Source of the DNA: Sphingomonas oligoaromativorans
Lineage (GTDB): Bacteria > Pseudomonadota > Alphaproteobacteria > Sphingomonadales > Sphingomonadaceae
DNA length: 64,000 bases
Reading direction: 5' to 3'
Assembly (NCBI RefSeq): GCF_011762195.1
Contig: NZ_JAASQK010000004.1
Coordinates: 124,001 to 188,000, forward strand
Shown: in pieces, positions 34,765 to 44,326 of the stretch
Layout: each line of letters opens with the position of its first letter
Numbering within the stretch: position 1 is the first letter of the stretch
Made by a program: the position numbers and the translations under genes
The notes under the pieces: model-generated
What the model saw: only the letters and a program-made list of their open reading frames with translations
The model's database searches: none
Told to the model about the DNA's origin: nothing

Positions 34765-35199
34765 ATGTCGATCGAGGGCGGGTGCCGCTGCAGCGCGGTG
34801 CGCTACACGCTCTCGATCGACCATCTGCCGCCGACCTATGCCTGCCATTGTCTCGATTGCCAGACATGGAGCGGGAGCACCTTCAGCCAGCAGGCGCTGC
34901 TTCCCGAAGAGGCGGTGCATATCAGCGGCCCTGTGGTGTTCTATGATCGCACCACCGGCGACCGCACCTCGCACCAGCGCATGTGCGGCATTTGCCACAC
35001 GCGCCTCTACAACACGAACACGCGCCGCCCCGGCATCGCGGTGATGCGCGCCGGGACGCTCGATGATTCTGATCGGCTCGACGTGGTTGCCCATATCTGG
35101 GTGAAGCGGAAGCAGCCCTGGCTGATCGTGCCCGAGGGCGTGCCGAGCTGGCCGGAAAGCGCGCCGCCGGAGGATTTTCTCCCCTTGCTGATGGGCTAG
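34765..35199 (+). CDS. GFA/CENP-V family zinc-binding protein
   Basis: A 144-residue protein with the Cys pattern of the glutathione-dependent formaldehyde-activating fold: GGCRCSAVRY, YACHCLDCQ and MCGICHTRLYN. These bind one structural and one catalytic zinc in characterised members; most family members have no proven substrate. It probably shares an mRNA with asd, but no functional link is evident. Its end overlaps the amidohydrolase end by four bases on the opposite strand. Confidence 0.82.
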   Translation: MSIEGGCRCSAVRYTLSIDHLPPTYACHCLDCQTWSGSTFSQQALLPEEAVHISGPVVFYDRTTGDRTSHQRMCGICHTRLYNTNTRRPGIAVMRAGTLDDSDRLDVVAHIWVKRKQPWLIVPEGVPSWPESAPPEDFLPLLMG

Positions 35200-36452
35200 A
35201 GCCCCTTCACCACGGCGCCGCCCTTCATCACGAACTTCACATGGCGCAGCACCGCGACATCGCTGGTCGGATCGCCATCGACCGCGACCAGATCGGCAAA
35301 CAAGCCGGGCTTCACGCTGCCCACCTTGCCGTCGATGTGGAAGATGCGGGCGTTCCCCGAGGTCGCCGCCATCAGCACCTGCACGGCCGGCATCCCGTCC
35401 GCCTGCATCAGTTCCATCTCGCGAACGTTGGTGCCGTGCGCGAACACGCCGACGTCGCCGCCGACGCAGATCGGCACGCCCGCCGCCATCGCCATGCGGA
35501 AGGAGCGGCGGTTCTGCTGCACGGCCTCGGGCGCGGGCTCCTGACCGTTCCAGCCGCGATAGTGCGAGGTCGCGTCGGATGCCGCCAGCGTGGTGCAGAG
35601 CGCGATCCCCTTGTCGTGCATCGCCTTGAAGAGGACGGGCGTGCCGCCATAGCCATGCTCGATCGTGTCGACCCCGGCCGCGATGGCGCGGCGCATCCCC
35701 TCGGCGGTCGCGGCGTGGACGGCGACGATGCGGCCGGCGTCATGCGCGGTGGCGGTGGCCGCCGTCATCTCGGCTTCGGAGAGGGTAGGCCTGCTGCCTT
35801 CGCCGCCCTGATAATGATAGTCGGCGTAGAGCTTCACGATGTCGGCACCTGCGGCGATCTGGTCGCGGACGGCGCGGACGATGTCGTCGACGCCGCTCAC
35901 CTCCTGCGCGCCCTGGGGCACATGGAGGCCGGGCTCGAAGCCCTTGGGGCCGTAGGCGCCCTCCGCGACGATCGCCCTGGTCGCGACGAGCAGGCGCGGC
36001 CCCGGCACGATCCCTTGATCGATCGCCTGCTTCAGCCCGACATCGGCGAAGCCCGCGCCCTCGGTGCCGAGATCGCGCTCGCTGGTGAAGCCCGCCATCA
36101 GCGTGTCGCGGGCATGGACGACGGCGCGGGCGGTCCGCAGCGCCAGCGGCTCGTGGAGCACCTGATCGTCCCACGAACGCTCGTTATAGGGATGGAGGAA
36201 GAGGTGGCTGTGCCCCTCGATCAGGCCGGGGAGGAGCGTCTCGCCCGCTAGCTCGATCACCCGCGCGCCGGCAGGGACGGGGAGCGAGGGGCCGACCGCC
36301 GTGATCCTGTCGCCTTCGACCAGCACCTGCCAGCCGGGATGGAGCTTCCCATCCACTCCGTCGAAGACCTGCGCAGGCTTGAGCAGGATCGTTTCGGCCA
36401 GGGCCGGTCCGGTGATGAGCAATGAGGCGGCGGCGACGGCGATCCATTTCAT
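35196..36452 (-). CDS. Exported amidohydrolase (imidazolonepropionase/prolidase-like)
   Basis: A 418-residue metal-dependent hydrolase with a signal peptide (AVAAASLLITGPALA). Metal-site motifs are EGHSHLFLH, IVKLYADYH (likely carboxylated Lys), IVAVHAATAEG, DTIEHGYGG and GGDVGVFAHG. It resembles the Xaa-Pro dipeptidase/imidazolonepropionase-like group often found secreted in sphingomonads and xanthomonads. Substrate unknown; periplasmic. It diverges from the acylase gene, with 52 bases between starts. Confidence 0.84.
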   Translation of the reverse strand: MKWIAVAAASLLITGPALAETILLKPAQVFDGVDGKLHPGWQVLVEGDRITAVGPSLPVPAGARVIELAGETLLPGLIEGHSHLFLHPYNERSWDDQVLHEPLALRTARAVVHARDTLMAGFTSERDLGTEGAGFADVGLKQAIDQGIVPGPRLLVATRAIVAEGAYGPKGFEPGLHVPQGAQEVSGVDDIVRAVRDQIAAGADIVKLYADYHYQGGEGSRPTLSEAEMTAATATAHDAGRIVAVHAATAEGMRRAIAAGVDTIEHGYGGTPVLFKAMHDKGIALCTTLAASDATSHYRGWNGQEPAPEAVQQNRRSFRMAMAAGVPICVGGDVGVFAHGTNVREMELMQADGMPAVQVLMAATSGNARIFHIDGKVGSVKPGLFADLVAVDGDPTSDVAVLRHVKFVMKGGAVVKGL

Positions 36453-36504
36453 GGCCGGGAAGGCTCCTTGCGGGCAGGCCGGGCTGTCGGTAGCCCTTGA
36501 TCGC

Positions 36505-38694
36505 ATGGATAGACCGACCCGCCTCGCCGCGAAAAGCCTTCTGCTCGCCACCCTTTTCCCTGCGGCCCTCCACGCCGCGACGCCCGCCGAGCAGGCGCGC
36601 TGGAAGGCCGAAGCTGCGGCTGTCTCCATCACCCGCGATGACTGGGGCATCGCGCATGTCGCGGGGCGGACCGACGCGGATGCGGTGTTCGGCATGATCT
36701 ATGCGCAGGCGGAGGATGATTTCGGTCGTATCGAGGCGAATTATCTGACCGCGCTCGGCCGCACCGCCGAGGCGGAGGGGGAGAAGGCGATCTGGCAGGA
36801 TCTCCGCCAGCGCCTTTATGTCGATCCGGCCGAACTCCAGCGGCAATATCGCGAGAGCCCGGACTGGCTGCGCAGGCTGATGGACGCCTGGGCGGACGGG
36901 CTCAATTTCTACCTCGCCACCCATCCGGCGGTGCATCCCAAAGTGCTGACGCGCTTCGAACCGTGGATGGCGCTGAGCTTTTCCGAAGGAAGCATCGGCG
37001 GCGATATCGAGCGTATCCCGCTCTCCGGCGTCGAGAGCTTCTACGGCGCCGCCCCGACGCCGCCTTCGCCCGAGGAGACCGGCGCCCGCCCGCGCGAGCC
37101 CAAGGGCTCCAACGGCATCGCCATCGCGCCCAAGGACAGCGCGAACGGCCACGCCCTGTTGCTCATCAACCCGCATACGAGCTTCTATTTCCGCTCGGAA
37201 CTCCAGATGACGAGCCGGGAGGGGCTCAACGCCTATGGTGCGGTCACCTGGGGGCAGTTCTTCATCTATCAGGGGTGGAACGAGAAGACGGGATGGATGC
37301 ACACCTCGTCGGGCGTCGACAATGTCGATGAGTTCGCCGAGACGATCGTCATGAAGGACGGCAAGCCCTTCTACCGCTACGGCAAGCAACTCCGTCCCGT
37401 GGAAATGTTCCCCACCAACATCGGCTATCGCAAGCCAGATGGCAGCCTGGGTGAGTTCCGCGTTATCGCCTACCGCACGCACCACGGCCCGATCGTCCGC
37501 GCGGAGGGCGGCAAGTGGATCGCAGAGGCGCTGATGTGGCGGCCGATCCCGGCGCTGGAGCAGAGCTTCCTGCGCACCAAGCAGAGCGATCTCGCTTCCT
37601 ACATGAAGATCGCCGGGCTTCAGGCGAACAGCTCGAACGACACGCTCTTCGCCGACCAGAAGGGTGAGATCGCCTATCTCCATCCGCAATTCGTGCCGAT
37701 CCGCGACGATCGCTTCGATTATACCCGCCCGGTCGACGGCGCCGATCCCGCGACCGACTGGAAGGGGCTGCACAGCCTCGCCTCGTTGCCGCAGGCGGTG
37801 AACCCCGCGACCGGCTGGGCCTTCAACACCAACAACGAGCCATGGGGCGCCGCCGGGCCGGACAGCCCCAAGAAGGCCGACTTCCCGCGCTATATGGATC
37901 AGGTCGGCGAGAATGATCGCGGCCGCCACGCGATGCGGCTGCTGACCAGCCAGCACGGCTTTACCCATGAGAGCCTGCGTGCCGCCGCGTTCGACAGCTA
38001 TCTGCCGGCCTTCGCGCGCCTGCTGCCGATGCTGGCGGCGGCTTATGACGCGCTGCCGGAGAGCGATCCGCGTCGCGCGGCGCTGGCCGGGCCGATCGCG
38101 CTGCTGCGCGGCTGGGACGATCGGTGGGGGATCGATTCCGAAGCGACATCGCTCGCCGTCTTCTGGGGCGATACGCTGTGGGCGCAGGTCGGCCCCTTCG
38201 CCAGGCAGGAGCGGATCAACGTCCCCGACTATATCGCCACCCGCGTCCCGCCCGAGGCGAAGCTCGCGGTGCTCCAGCAGGCGGTGGAGCGGCTGACGCG
38301 CGACTTCGGCGGCTGGAAGGTGCCGTGGGGCCGGATCAACCGCTTCCAGCGGCTGGACGACAGCATCGTTCCCCATTTCGACGATGCCAAGCCGAGCATC
38401 CCCGTCGCGTTCACCTCGGCGCAGTGGGGCTCGCTCGCCTCCTTCGGCGCGCGGCCTTATCCGAACACGAAGCGCTATTACGGCACGAGCGGCAACAGCT
38501 TCGTCGCCATCGTCGAGTTCGGGCCGCGCGTCGAGGGCTGGGCGGTGACGGCGGGCGGGGAGAGCGGCGATCCCGCCTCGCGCCATTTCGACGATCAGGC
38601 CGAGCGCTATGCGACCGGCAATCTCCGCCCGGTCTATTTCTGGCCGGACGAACTCGAGGCCCATGTCGAGCGGCGCTACCAGCCCGGAGGCTGA
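36505..38694 (+). CDS. Penicillin acylase family Ntn-hydrolase
   Basis: A 729-residue secreted precursor. A signal peptide (LLLATLFPAALHA) precedes the alpha part. The new N-terminal nucleophile Ser202 lies in KGSNGIAIAPK, where self-cleavage should release the beta chain. HTSSGVDNVDEF and NTNNEPWG are later family blocks. Such enzymes hydrolyse amide bonds, including those of beta-lactams, acyl-homoserine lactones, or aculeacin-type lipopeptides. Which one applies here cannot be told. It is 15 bases from the end of the convergent TonB receptor. Confidence 0.88.
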   Translation: MDRPTRLAAKSLLLATLFPAALHAATPAEQARWKAEAAAVSITRDDWGIAHVAGRTDADAVFGMIYAQAEDDFGRIEANYLTALGRTAEAEGEKAIWQDLRQRLYVDPAELQRQYRESPDWLRRLMDAWADGLNFYLATHPAVHPKVLTRFEPWMALSFSEGSIGGDIERIPLSGVESFYGAAPTPPSPEETGARPREPKGSNGIAIAPKDSANGHALLLINPHTSFYFRSELQMTSREGLNAYGAVTWGQFFIYQGWNEKTGWMHTSSGVDNVDEFAETIVMKDGKPFYRYGKQLRPVEMFPTNIGYRKPDGSLGEFRVIAYRTHHGPIVRAEGGKWIAEALMWRPIPALEQSFLRTKQSDLASYMKIAGLQANSSNDTLFADQKGEIAYLHPQFVPIRDDRFDYTRPVDGADPATDWKGLHSLASLPQAVNPATGWAFNTNNEPWGAAGPDSPKKADFPRYMDQVGENDRGRHAMRLLTSQHGFTHESLRAAAFDSYLPAFARLLPMLAAAYDALPESDPRRAALAGPIALLRGWDDRWGIDSEATSLAVFWGDTLWAQVGPFARQERINVPDYIATRVPPEAKLAVLQQAVERLTRDFGGWKVPWGRINRFQRLDDSIVPHFDDAKPSIPVAFTSAQWGSLASFGARPYPNTKRYYGTSGNSFVAIVEFGPRVEGWAVTAGGESGDPASRHFDDQAERYATGNLRPVYFWPDELEAHVERRYQPGG

Positions 38695-38709
38695 GGCGCC
38701 GCTCTTCGC

Positions 38710-40812
38710 TTAGAAGTCGAACGTCGCGGATGCCCGGACGGTGCGGGCCAGGCCGACATAGAGCGTCGTGCCGCCGGTGGACCAATAGCGCTTGTCGGTG
38801 ACGTTGTCGGCGTTCACCCGGAAGGTGATCGCGTGGCCGTTCGCCGTCGGCATCCTGTAGCTCGTGCCGAGGCTGAGAGTCGCATAGGCCGGCAGCACGC
38901 CCTGATCGAGCGCATCGGTGAAGCGCTTGCCGGTGTAGTAGACGCCCGCGTTCAGGCCCAGCGCCGGCAGCACGGGCGGATGATATTCCGCGAAGGCCGA
39001 GCCCGACCAGCGCGGGGTGCTGTCGATGAACTTGCCGTCCTGATCGACGTTGCCGGTCTGCTTCTGGATCGCGGTGAGATACTGGCCGGAGAGCACCACT
39101 GAGAGGCTTTTGGTGAGGTTGCCCTGCACGCTCGCCTCGACGCCCTTGTTGATCTCGCGTCCGTTCACCAGGAAGATGTTGGTGGCGAGATCGGTATAGG
39201 TCAGCCCGCGATTGATGTGGAACCACGCCACCGACATCAGCGCGCCGAGGAACTCTGCCCGCGCGCCCACCTCGATCTGGCGGCTCTTGATGGGAGCCAG
39301 CACGTCGCCTTCGTTGGCGGTGCCGTCGGGGGCGACGCCCGCGCTCTCCAGTCCCTCGATATAGGTGAAGTAGACGCTCGTCTTCTTGGTCGGACGGACG
39401 ACGAGGCCGCCGGTCGGCGTCCAGGTCTTGATGCTGTAGTCGGCGCCGCTGGTCTTGGTCTCATAGTCGACATGGCGGATGCCGCCGATCACCAGCACGC
39501 GGTCCGTGATGTGCGCGAGGTCGAGCGCGTAGAGGCCCGTGTCGACATTGGTGGTGCCCGCGAGGAAGCGGTTGGTCGTGGGACGGAGCGCGCTCAACGG
39601 GATATCGAGCGGGTCATAGAGATTCTGCGCGACGGCCGCATAGCTCTGCTGGTGCTGATCCTCCTGCACCTGCCGGTTGCGCGCATAGCCGAACAGGAGA
39701 TCGTGCTTGATGCCGAAGGTATCGACCTTGCCGGCGATCTCGGTGCGCCAGTAGAGGTTCGAATATTCCTGATCGGGCGTGTAGCTGGCGGTGATCGTGC
39801 CCGCGCCGGTGTCGAGGTTGATCTTGCCGATGTTGGCGATCATCCGCTGGCGGCGCGTGCGGGCATAGCCGGCCTCGGCGCGGACCGACCAGTCGTCCGA
39901 GAGCGCATAGTCGGCGCGGCCGAGCGCGTTGGTCACCCAGGTGCGATAAGGCGCATTGACCGGCGCATAGCGGTGATGCGGGTTCGGGATGTCCGGCAGC
40001 GTGATGTGGCCGTTCACGGCGGTCGGCAGGGTGATGCCGCCCGGCTCGTCGGTGGCGCGGCGATAATGTTCGACGTCCAGCTTCAAGGAGAGGCGGTCGG
40101 TCGCCTTCCAGTCGAACGCGCCGCTGACGACGTAGCGATAGCCGCGGACGCCATCGATCGGGGTTTCGATGTGCGCGCCATAGGCGTTGATCCGCGCGCC
40201 GAACTGCTTGTCCGGGCCGAATTGCCGCCCGATGTCGATGCCGCCGCCGATGCCGCCTTCGTCGTCGCCGTTCACATAGAGGCTGGTCACCGGCTTCGCG
40301 CCCGCGCGCTTGGTGACGACGTTGACGATGCCCGACGGCGTGCTGATCCCGTAATAGAGCGCGGAAACGCCCTTCAGAAGCTCGACGCGCTGCTTGTTCT
40401 CGATCGGGATCGGGCCGAGATTGATGATCTGGAGCGCGCCGTTGAGGCGATAGTTGGTGCGTGCGTTCATCAGCACGCCGCGCGAGACGAAATTGTTGCT
40501 CGTGGTGGGGCTGGTGGATTGCTGCGTCACGCCCGGCGTGTTGCGGAGCGCCTCCTCCAGACCCTGCGCGCCCTGATCGTCGAGCAGCGAGCGCGTCATC
40601 ACCGCGATGCTGGCCGGCGTATCCATGATCGACTGGTTGCGGAACGCGCCGACCTGCACGACCTCGGCCCGGAACGGGGCCTCATGCTGGCCGGTGACGA
40701 CGATCTCCTCGTCGAGGCTGCGTTCGATGCGCGGATCATCGGTGCTCGCCGGAACGTCGGCGATCGCAGCAGGCGCGGCGGCAACCGCGGCGGCGAGGAG
40801 AAGCATGGTCAT
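38710..40812 (-). CDS. TonB-dependent siderophore receptor
   Basis: A 700-residue outer-membrane receptor. A signal peptide (residues 1-18) is followed by the plug domain (MDTPASIAVMTRSLLDDQGA, NNFVSRGV, VELLKGVSALYYGISTPSG) and a 22-strand barrel ending in Phe (ASATFDF). The plug sequence is that of the FpvA/FhuA-like siderophore group rather than the large TonB families for plant compounds in sphingomonads. It is divergent from a siderophore-reductase-like gene, with an 81-base shared control region. Confidence 0.9.
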   Translation of the reverse strand: MTMLLLAAAVAAAPAAIADVPASTDDPRIERSLDEEIVVTGQHEAPFRAEVVQVGAFRNQSIMDTPASIAVMTRSLLDDQGAQGLEEALRNTPGVTQQSTSPTTSNNFVSRGVLMNARTNYRLNGALQIINLGPIPIENKQRVELLKGVSALYYGISTPSGIVNVVTKRAGAKPVTSLYVNGDDEGGIGGGIDIGRQFGPDKQFGARINAYGAHIETPIDGVRGYRYVVSGAFDWKATDRLSLKLDVEHYRRATDEPGGITLPTAVNGHITLPDIPNPHHRYAPVNAPYRTWVTNALGRADYALSDDWSVRAEAGYARTRRQRMIANIGKINLDTGAGTITASYTPDQEYSNLYWRTEIAGKVDTFGIKHDLLFGYARNRQVQEDQHQQSYAAVAQNLYDPLDIPLSALRPTTNRFLAGTTNVDTGLYALDLAHITDRVLVIGGIRHVDYETKTSGADYSIKTWTPTGGLVVRPTKKTSVYFTYIEGLESAGVAPDGTANEGDVLAPIKSRQIEVGARAEFLGALMSVAWFHINRGLTYTDLATNIFLVNGREINKGVEASVQGNLTKSLSVVLSGQYLTAIQKQTGNVDQDGKFIDSTPRWSGSAFAEYHPPVLPALGLNAGVYYTGKRFTDALDQGVLPAYATLSLGTSYRMPTANGHAITFRVNADNVTDKRYWSTGGTTLYVGLARTVRASATFDF

Positions 40813-40855
40813 GAAAGCCCTTTCCGCGACTCACTCGCGGAGCCGTGCGCGTCAC

Positions 40856-40886
40856 CTATTGCTATTGATATCGCTTCGCAACATTG
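40856..40886. promoter_or_regulatory. AT-rich divergent control region, possible iron-responsive operator
   Basis: The 81-base gap between the siderophore receptor and the reductase contains TATTGCTATTGATATCGCTT, strikingly AT-rich for this genome. Iron genes and AT-rich sequence suggest a Fur-type site. Symmetry is poor beyond GATATC, so this is only a candidate. Confidence 0.3.
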
Positions 40887-40893
40887 ATGGCGC

Positions 40894-43374
40894 ATGAGGG
40901 AATCGACAAAGGCGCCCGTCACGGCGCGGTGGCTCATTTTCCAGCTTCACTGGCTGCTCGGCATCACCGCCGGGCTCGTGCTCGCCGTCATGGGAGTGAC
41001 GGGCGCCTCGATGGCGTTCCAGGACGAGATACAGGTGGCGCTGGTCGGCCATGTCGGGCTGGTCCCCGGTCAGCAGGCGCTGGCGCCGGCCGAGCTGATG
41101 CAGCGCGCCGTCGCCGAGCATGGCGGCAAGGTCGTCCGCCTGCTGGTGGACCATGACCCGACCGTGCCCGCGCGGATCAGCTTCTCTTCGGAAGAGGACG
41201 AGGGCCGCGACACGTTTCTGGTCGATCGCGGCACGGGGCGCATTCTCGGTCCGCTGCCGGCGGGCGCGTTGTTCGATACGCTCAACCATCTCCATCGCTG
41301 GATGGCGCTGCCCGGCAACGGCAATGGCTTCGGTCGCCAGATCACCGGCTTCGCAGCCTTCTCGCTAATCTATTTCGCGCTGTCCGGCCTCTATATGCGC
41401 TGGCCGCGCCGGCCGTTGAACTGGCGTGCATGGCTGGCGCTCGACGGGCGCAAGACCGGGCGCAACCTTTACCGGGAACTTCATGCAGTGATCGGCGGCT
41501 GGGTGCTGATCTTCTACCTGACGAGCGCGCTCACCGGCCTCTGGTGGTCCTATGACTGGTATCGCGGCGGACTCCAGTCGATGCTGGGCGGCGAGCGGGT
41601 GGAGAAGGTGAAGGCCAAGGGCAAGCCGTCCTTCGACCTCGCCTGGCAGGGCTTCGACCGGGCGACGGCGGGCTCGACCTATGAGCGCGTGCTGATGATC
41701 CTGCCCAGGAAGGGCGCGGCCGTGCAGTTCCGCGCTCTGCCCTATGGCGCGCGGCACAATCGGGCGGACGATCTCGTCTCGATCGATGGCGCCACGGGAA
41801 AGCCGCTGTGGGTGGATCGCTACGCCACCCGTCGTCTCGGGCGCACGATCCTCACCAGCATGTTCGAGATCCACCGGGGCGCCTTCTTCGGCTGGCCGGG
41901 GCGGATCGTGATGTTCACGACCAGTCTCACCATGCCGCTGTTCACGGTGACGGGGTTGCTGCTCTATCTCTCGCGCCGCCGCCGCAAGCGGGCGATCCCG
42001 GCCGAGGAGGAGAGCCTCGCGGGGCAGGAGGCGGGCGATGCGCTGGTCGTCTACGCCAGCCAGTCCGGTACGGCGGAGCGGCTGGCGCGGAGGACGGCGG
42101 CGATGCTGGGCGGCGCGCGGCTGGTGCCGATGGCGCGGCTCGACCCGGCGGAGCTGGGGCAGGTCCGCCGGGCCTTCTTCGTGGTCAGCACCTATGGCGA
42201 GGGCGAAGCGCCGGACGATTGCCGTGTCTTCGTTCGGCGCGCCATGGCGACGCCCGCGGCGGCGACGGGGCTGGACTATGCCGTGCTGGCGTTGGGGGAC
42301 CGGGAATATCCCGATTTTTGCGCCTTCGGCCATTCTGTCGACGCGTGGCTGCATGAGAGCGGCGGCCGGCGTCTGTTCGATCTGATTGCGATGGACGGCG
42401 AGGATGCGGACGCCCAACGCCACTGGCAGCAGCAGCTCGCCATGCTGGGCGCGCATCCCGAGGCGCCGGACTGGGAACCGGCGGCCTATCAGGACTGGCG
42501 GCTGGCCGGGCGCGAGCGGCTCAATCCGGGCAGTGTCGGCGAGGGTGTCTATCGCCTTCTGCTCGAACCCGTCGATCCGCTGATGCGACGCGAGTGGCGT
42601 CCGGGGGCGATCGCCGAGATCATGCCGCGCCATGACCGGGCTTATGTCGATGAGTGGCTCCGGCAGGCGGGCATCGCTGCAACCGAGGAGGAGCGGGAGA
42701 GCCTCACCACGGCCATCCTGCCGCTGGCCGAGGAAGCCGATGGCGAATTGCTGACGGCATTCCGTCCTTTGGCGCATCGCGAATATTCCGTCGCCTCGCT
42801 GGCGGAGAGCGGACGGGTCGAGTTGCTCATCCGCCGCCATGTCTTCCCGGACGGACGCATGGGGGTGGCCTCGGGCTTCCTGACGGACGCGCTGGGCGAG
42901 GGCGTGACCGTGCAGCTCCGCGTCCGCGACAATCCCGGTTTCGCCGGGCCGGAGGATGCCGCCACGCCGCTCATCCTGATCGGCAACGGCACGGGCATGG
43001 CGGGTCTTCTCGCGCATTTGCGCGAGCGGGCGCGGACGGGCGGCGGCAAGGTCTGGATGATCCATGGCGAGCGCAACCGCGCGCATGATAGGCTCCATGC
43101 GGAGGAACTCGCCACGCTTCAGGCCAGGGGCGTGCTGACGCGTCTCGATCAGGCCTGGTCCCGCGATGCGGGCGAGGCGCGCTATGTCCAGCATCTTGTC
43201 GAGCGGCATGGCGAAGCGATCGTCGAATGGGTCGAGGCGGGTGCGGTCATCATGGTCTGCGGCAGCCTCGCGGGCATGGCTCCGGCGGTGGATGCCGCTT
43301 TGCGGCAGGCGCTGGGCGACGAGCGGCTGGAACTGCTGGCGGCGGAGGGGCGCTACCGGCGCGACATCTACTGA
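40894..43374 (+). CDS. PepSY-TM / flavodoxin / NADPH-flavin reductase fusion (probable ferri-siderophore reductase)
   Basis: An 826-residue inner-membrane fusion. A PepSY-associated membrane part (about 1-385, with helices such as WLLGITAGLVLAVMGVTGAS and an internal LNHLHRWM) is followed by a flavodoxin domain (VVYASQSGTAERLARRT, about 405-545). Last comes an FAD/NADPH reductase part (REYSVASLAESG, LILIGNGTGMAGLLAHLRER). Electrons would pass from cytoplasmic NADPH across the membrane, fitting reduction of ferric siderophores. It is divergent from the siderophore receptor, which supports that role. Confidence 0.86.
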   Translation: MRESTKAPVTARWLIFQLHWLLGITAGLVLAVMGVTGASMAFQDEIQVALVGHVGLVPGQQALAPAELMQRAVAEHGGKVVRLLVDHDPTVPARISFSSEEDEGRDTFLVDRGTGRILGPLPAGALFDTLNHLHRWMALPGNGNGFGRQITGFAAFSLIYFALSGLYMRWPRRPLNWRAWLALDGRKTGRNLYRELHAVIGGWVLIFYLTSALTGLWWSYDWYRGGLQSMLGGERVEKVKAKGKPSFDLAWQGFDRATAGSTYERVLMILPRKGAAVQFRALPYGARHNRADDLVSIDGATGKPLWVDRYATRRLGRTILTSMFEIHRGAFFGWPGRIVMFTTSLTMPLFTVTGLLLYLSRRRRKRAIPAEEESLAGQEAGDALVVYASQSGTAERLARRTAAMLGGARLVPMARLDPAELGQVRRAFFVVSTYGEGEAPDDCRVFVRRAMATPAAATGLDYAVLALGDREYPDFCAFGHSVDAWLHESGGRRLFDLIAMDGEDADAQRHWQQQLAMLGAHPEAPDWEPAAYQDWRLAGRERLNPGSVGEGVYRLLLEPVDPLMRREWRPGAIAEIMPRHDRAYVDEWLRQAGIAATEEERESLTTAILPLAEEADGELLTAFRPLAHREYSVASLAESGRVELLIRRHVFPDGRMGVASGFLTDALGEGVTVQLRVRDNPGFAGPEDAATPLILIGNGTGMAGLLAHLRERARTGGGKVWMIHGERNRAHDRLHAEELATLQARGVLTRLDQAWSRDAGEARYVQHLVERHGEAIVEWVEAGAVIMVCGSLAGMAPAVDAALRQALGDERLELLAAEGRYRRDIY

Positions 43375-43439
43375 CCGTCCTTGCTCAGGCCGGTTTCGGT
43401 CGCGGCCTCTCGACTTCCGCGCACGGCGGAGTAGCTTGG

Positions 43440-43721
43440 ATGGCCGCAGAAGGAACCGGAGTGACCGTGCGCGAGCGCAAACCGCCAGAAGACGCGGATA
43501 TTGAGAGCAACCTGATCGACATCAGGCGCTATCTCCAGACTCATGCCCGCTCGGCCGTGCCGGATGAAGACGACGACGCGACGGAGCCGTCCGCATGGGA
43601 AACCTATCGGCACGCGGAATATAGCGACGGGCGCCGGCCCCGCTTTTCCCGGACGGACCTGATCCTGATTGCCCTGGTGCTGATGTTGGCCGGGCTTTTG
43701 GCGGTGTTCGTCCTTTATTGA
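43440..43721 (+). CDS. Hypothetical single-pass membrane protein
   Basis: A 93-residue protein: charged N-terminal 65 residues with an acidic DEDDDATEPS patch and one C-terminal membrane helix (LILIALVLMLAGLLAVFVLY). Tail-anchored topology. ATG 43440 has a GGAG site; GTG 43461 behind GAAGGA is an alternative. I do not recognise it. It follows the reductase by 65 bases and is the last gene before the AT-rich spacer and megasynthase debris. Confidence 0.6.
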   Translation: MAAEGTGVTVRERKPPEDADIESNLIDIRRYLQTHARSAVPDEDDDATEPSAWETYRHAEYSDGRRPRFSRTDLILIALVLMLAGLLAVFVLY

Positions 43722-43752
43722 AGCGAAATGCCGAATGGATTCATTCCGATGT

Positions 43753-43800
43753 GTTCCGGCGGAGAAATATTCGCCGCCGGAACTCCCGCTGCATAGCGGG
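43753..43800. repeat. Two perfect hairpins in the spacer before the megasynthase fragments
   Basis: GTTCCGGCGG (43753-43762) pairs with CCGCCGGAAC (43774-43783) around an 11-base AT-rich centre (AGAAATATTCG). CCCGCT/AGCGGG (43785-43800) follows with a four-base GCAT loop. Neither has a T-tract. The centre and surroundings are far richer in A+T than the rest of the window. They could be protein-binding sites or mark a recombination boundary. Confidence 0.55.
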
Positions 43801-43829
43801 GGAATGGTGATCCGTTTTGGATGAATCAG

Positions 43830-43860
43830 AAAACGCCCATGGTTTGGCGTTTTTATTGAT
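43830..43860 (+). terminator. Rho-independent terminator
   Basis: AAAACGCC (43830-43837) pairs with GGCGTTTT (43846-43853) around CATGGTTT, and the T-tract continues TTTTTATTGATTTT. The 5' run of A makes it usable in both directions. It separates the iron-uptake genes from the megasynthase fragments. Confidence 0.75.
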
Positions 43861-43947
43861 TTTGCTCCATTATGACCATGTCGTCGCTGCACAGTAGCGG
43901 CCGATAACAATACACGAATCCGACTGATGTCTTTCCGGTCGGGGGTC

Positions 43948-44313
43948 ATGAACTGCCATCCGTCATCGACCTATGAGGTTACGCGCGGCACCCGCCGGGA
44001 TGCCGACGTCGTGGCGATCGTCTCCGCCGCCTGCCGCTATCCCGGCGGCTGCGACAGCCCGGATGCGTTTTGGGAGATGATGAAGCGTGGCCGGACTGGG
44101 TTCCGCGCTGCGCCGCCGGAGCGCTGGCCCGGATGGAACAGGGTCGGAGGCTTTCTGGAGCCGCCTTTCCCGCAGGCATTCGACGCGGCCTTTTTCGACA
44201 TGGCGCCGGCCGAGGCGATCGCGCTCGATCCGCAGCAACGCCTGCTGCTCGAAGTGGGCTGGCGAGCGCTGGAGGGCGCGGGCATCGCGCTCGATCCGGG
44301 TGCGGGACGAACC
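43948..44313 (+). pseudogene. Polyketide ketosynthase, N-terminal fragment
   Basis: The frame opens at 43927 or 43948 (GGGGG before the latter ATG) and reads a KS N-terminus: [22 protein letters not shown], split here as [14 protein letters not shown] and SPDAFW, then [10 protein letters not shown] and [20 protein letters not shown]. It stops resembling KS after GAGRT near 44313, before the catalytic Cys and both His. The frame then runs to a stop at 44625 in unrelated sequence. A KS that ends here cannot be active. Confidence 0.8.
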
Positions 44314-44326
44314 TCGCGCGAGGCGC

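Noticed and set aside
43753-43783. The perfect inverted repeat as an insertion-sequence end or attachment site.
   Set aside because: No transposase, integrase, target duplication or second end was found nearby.
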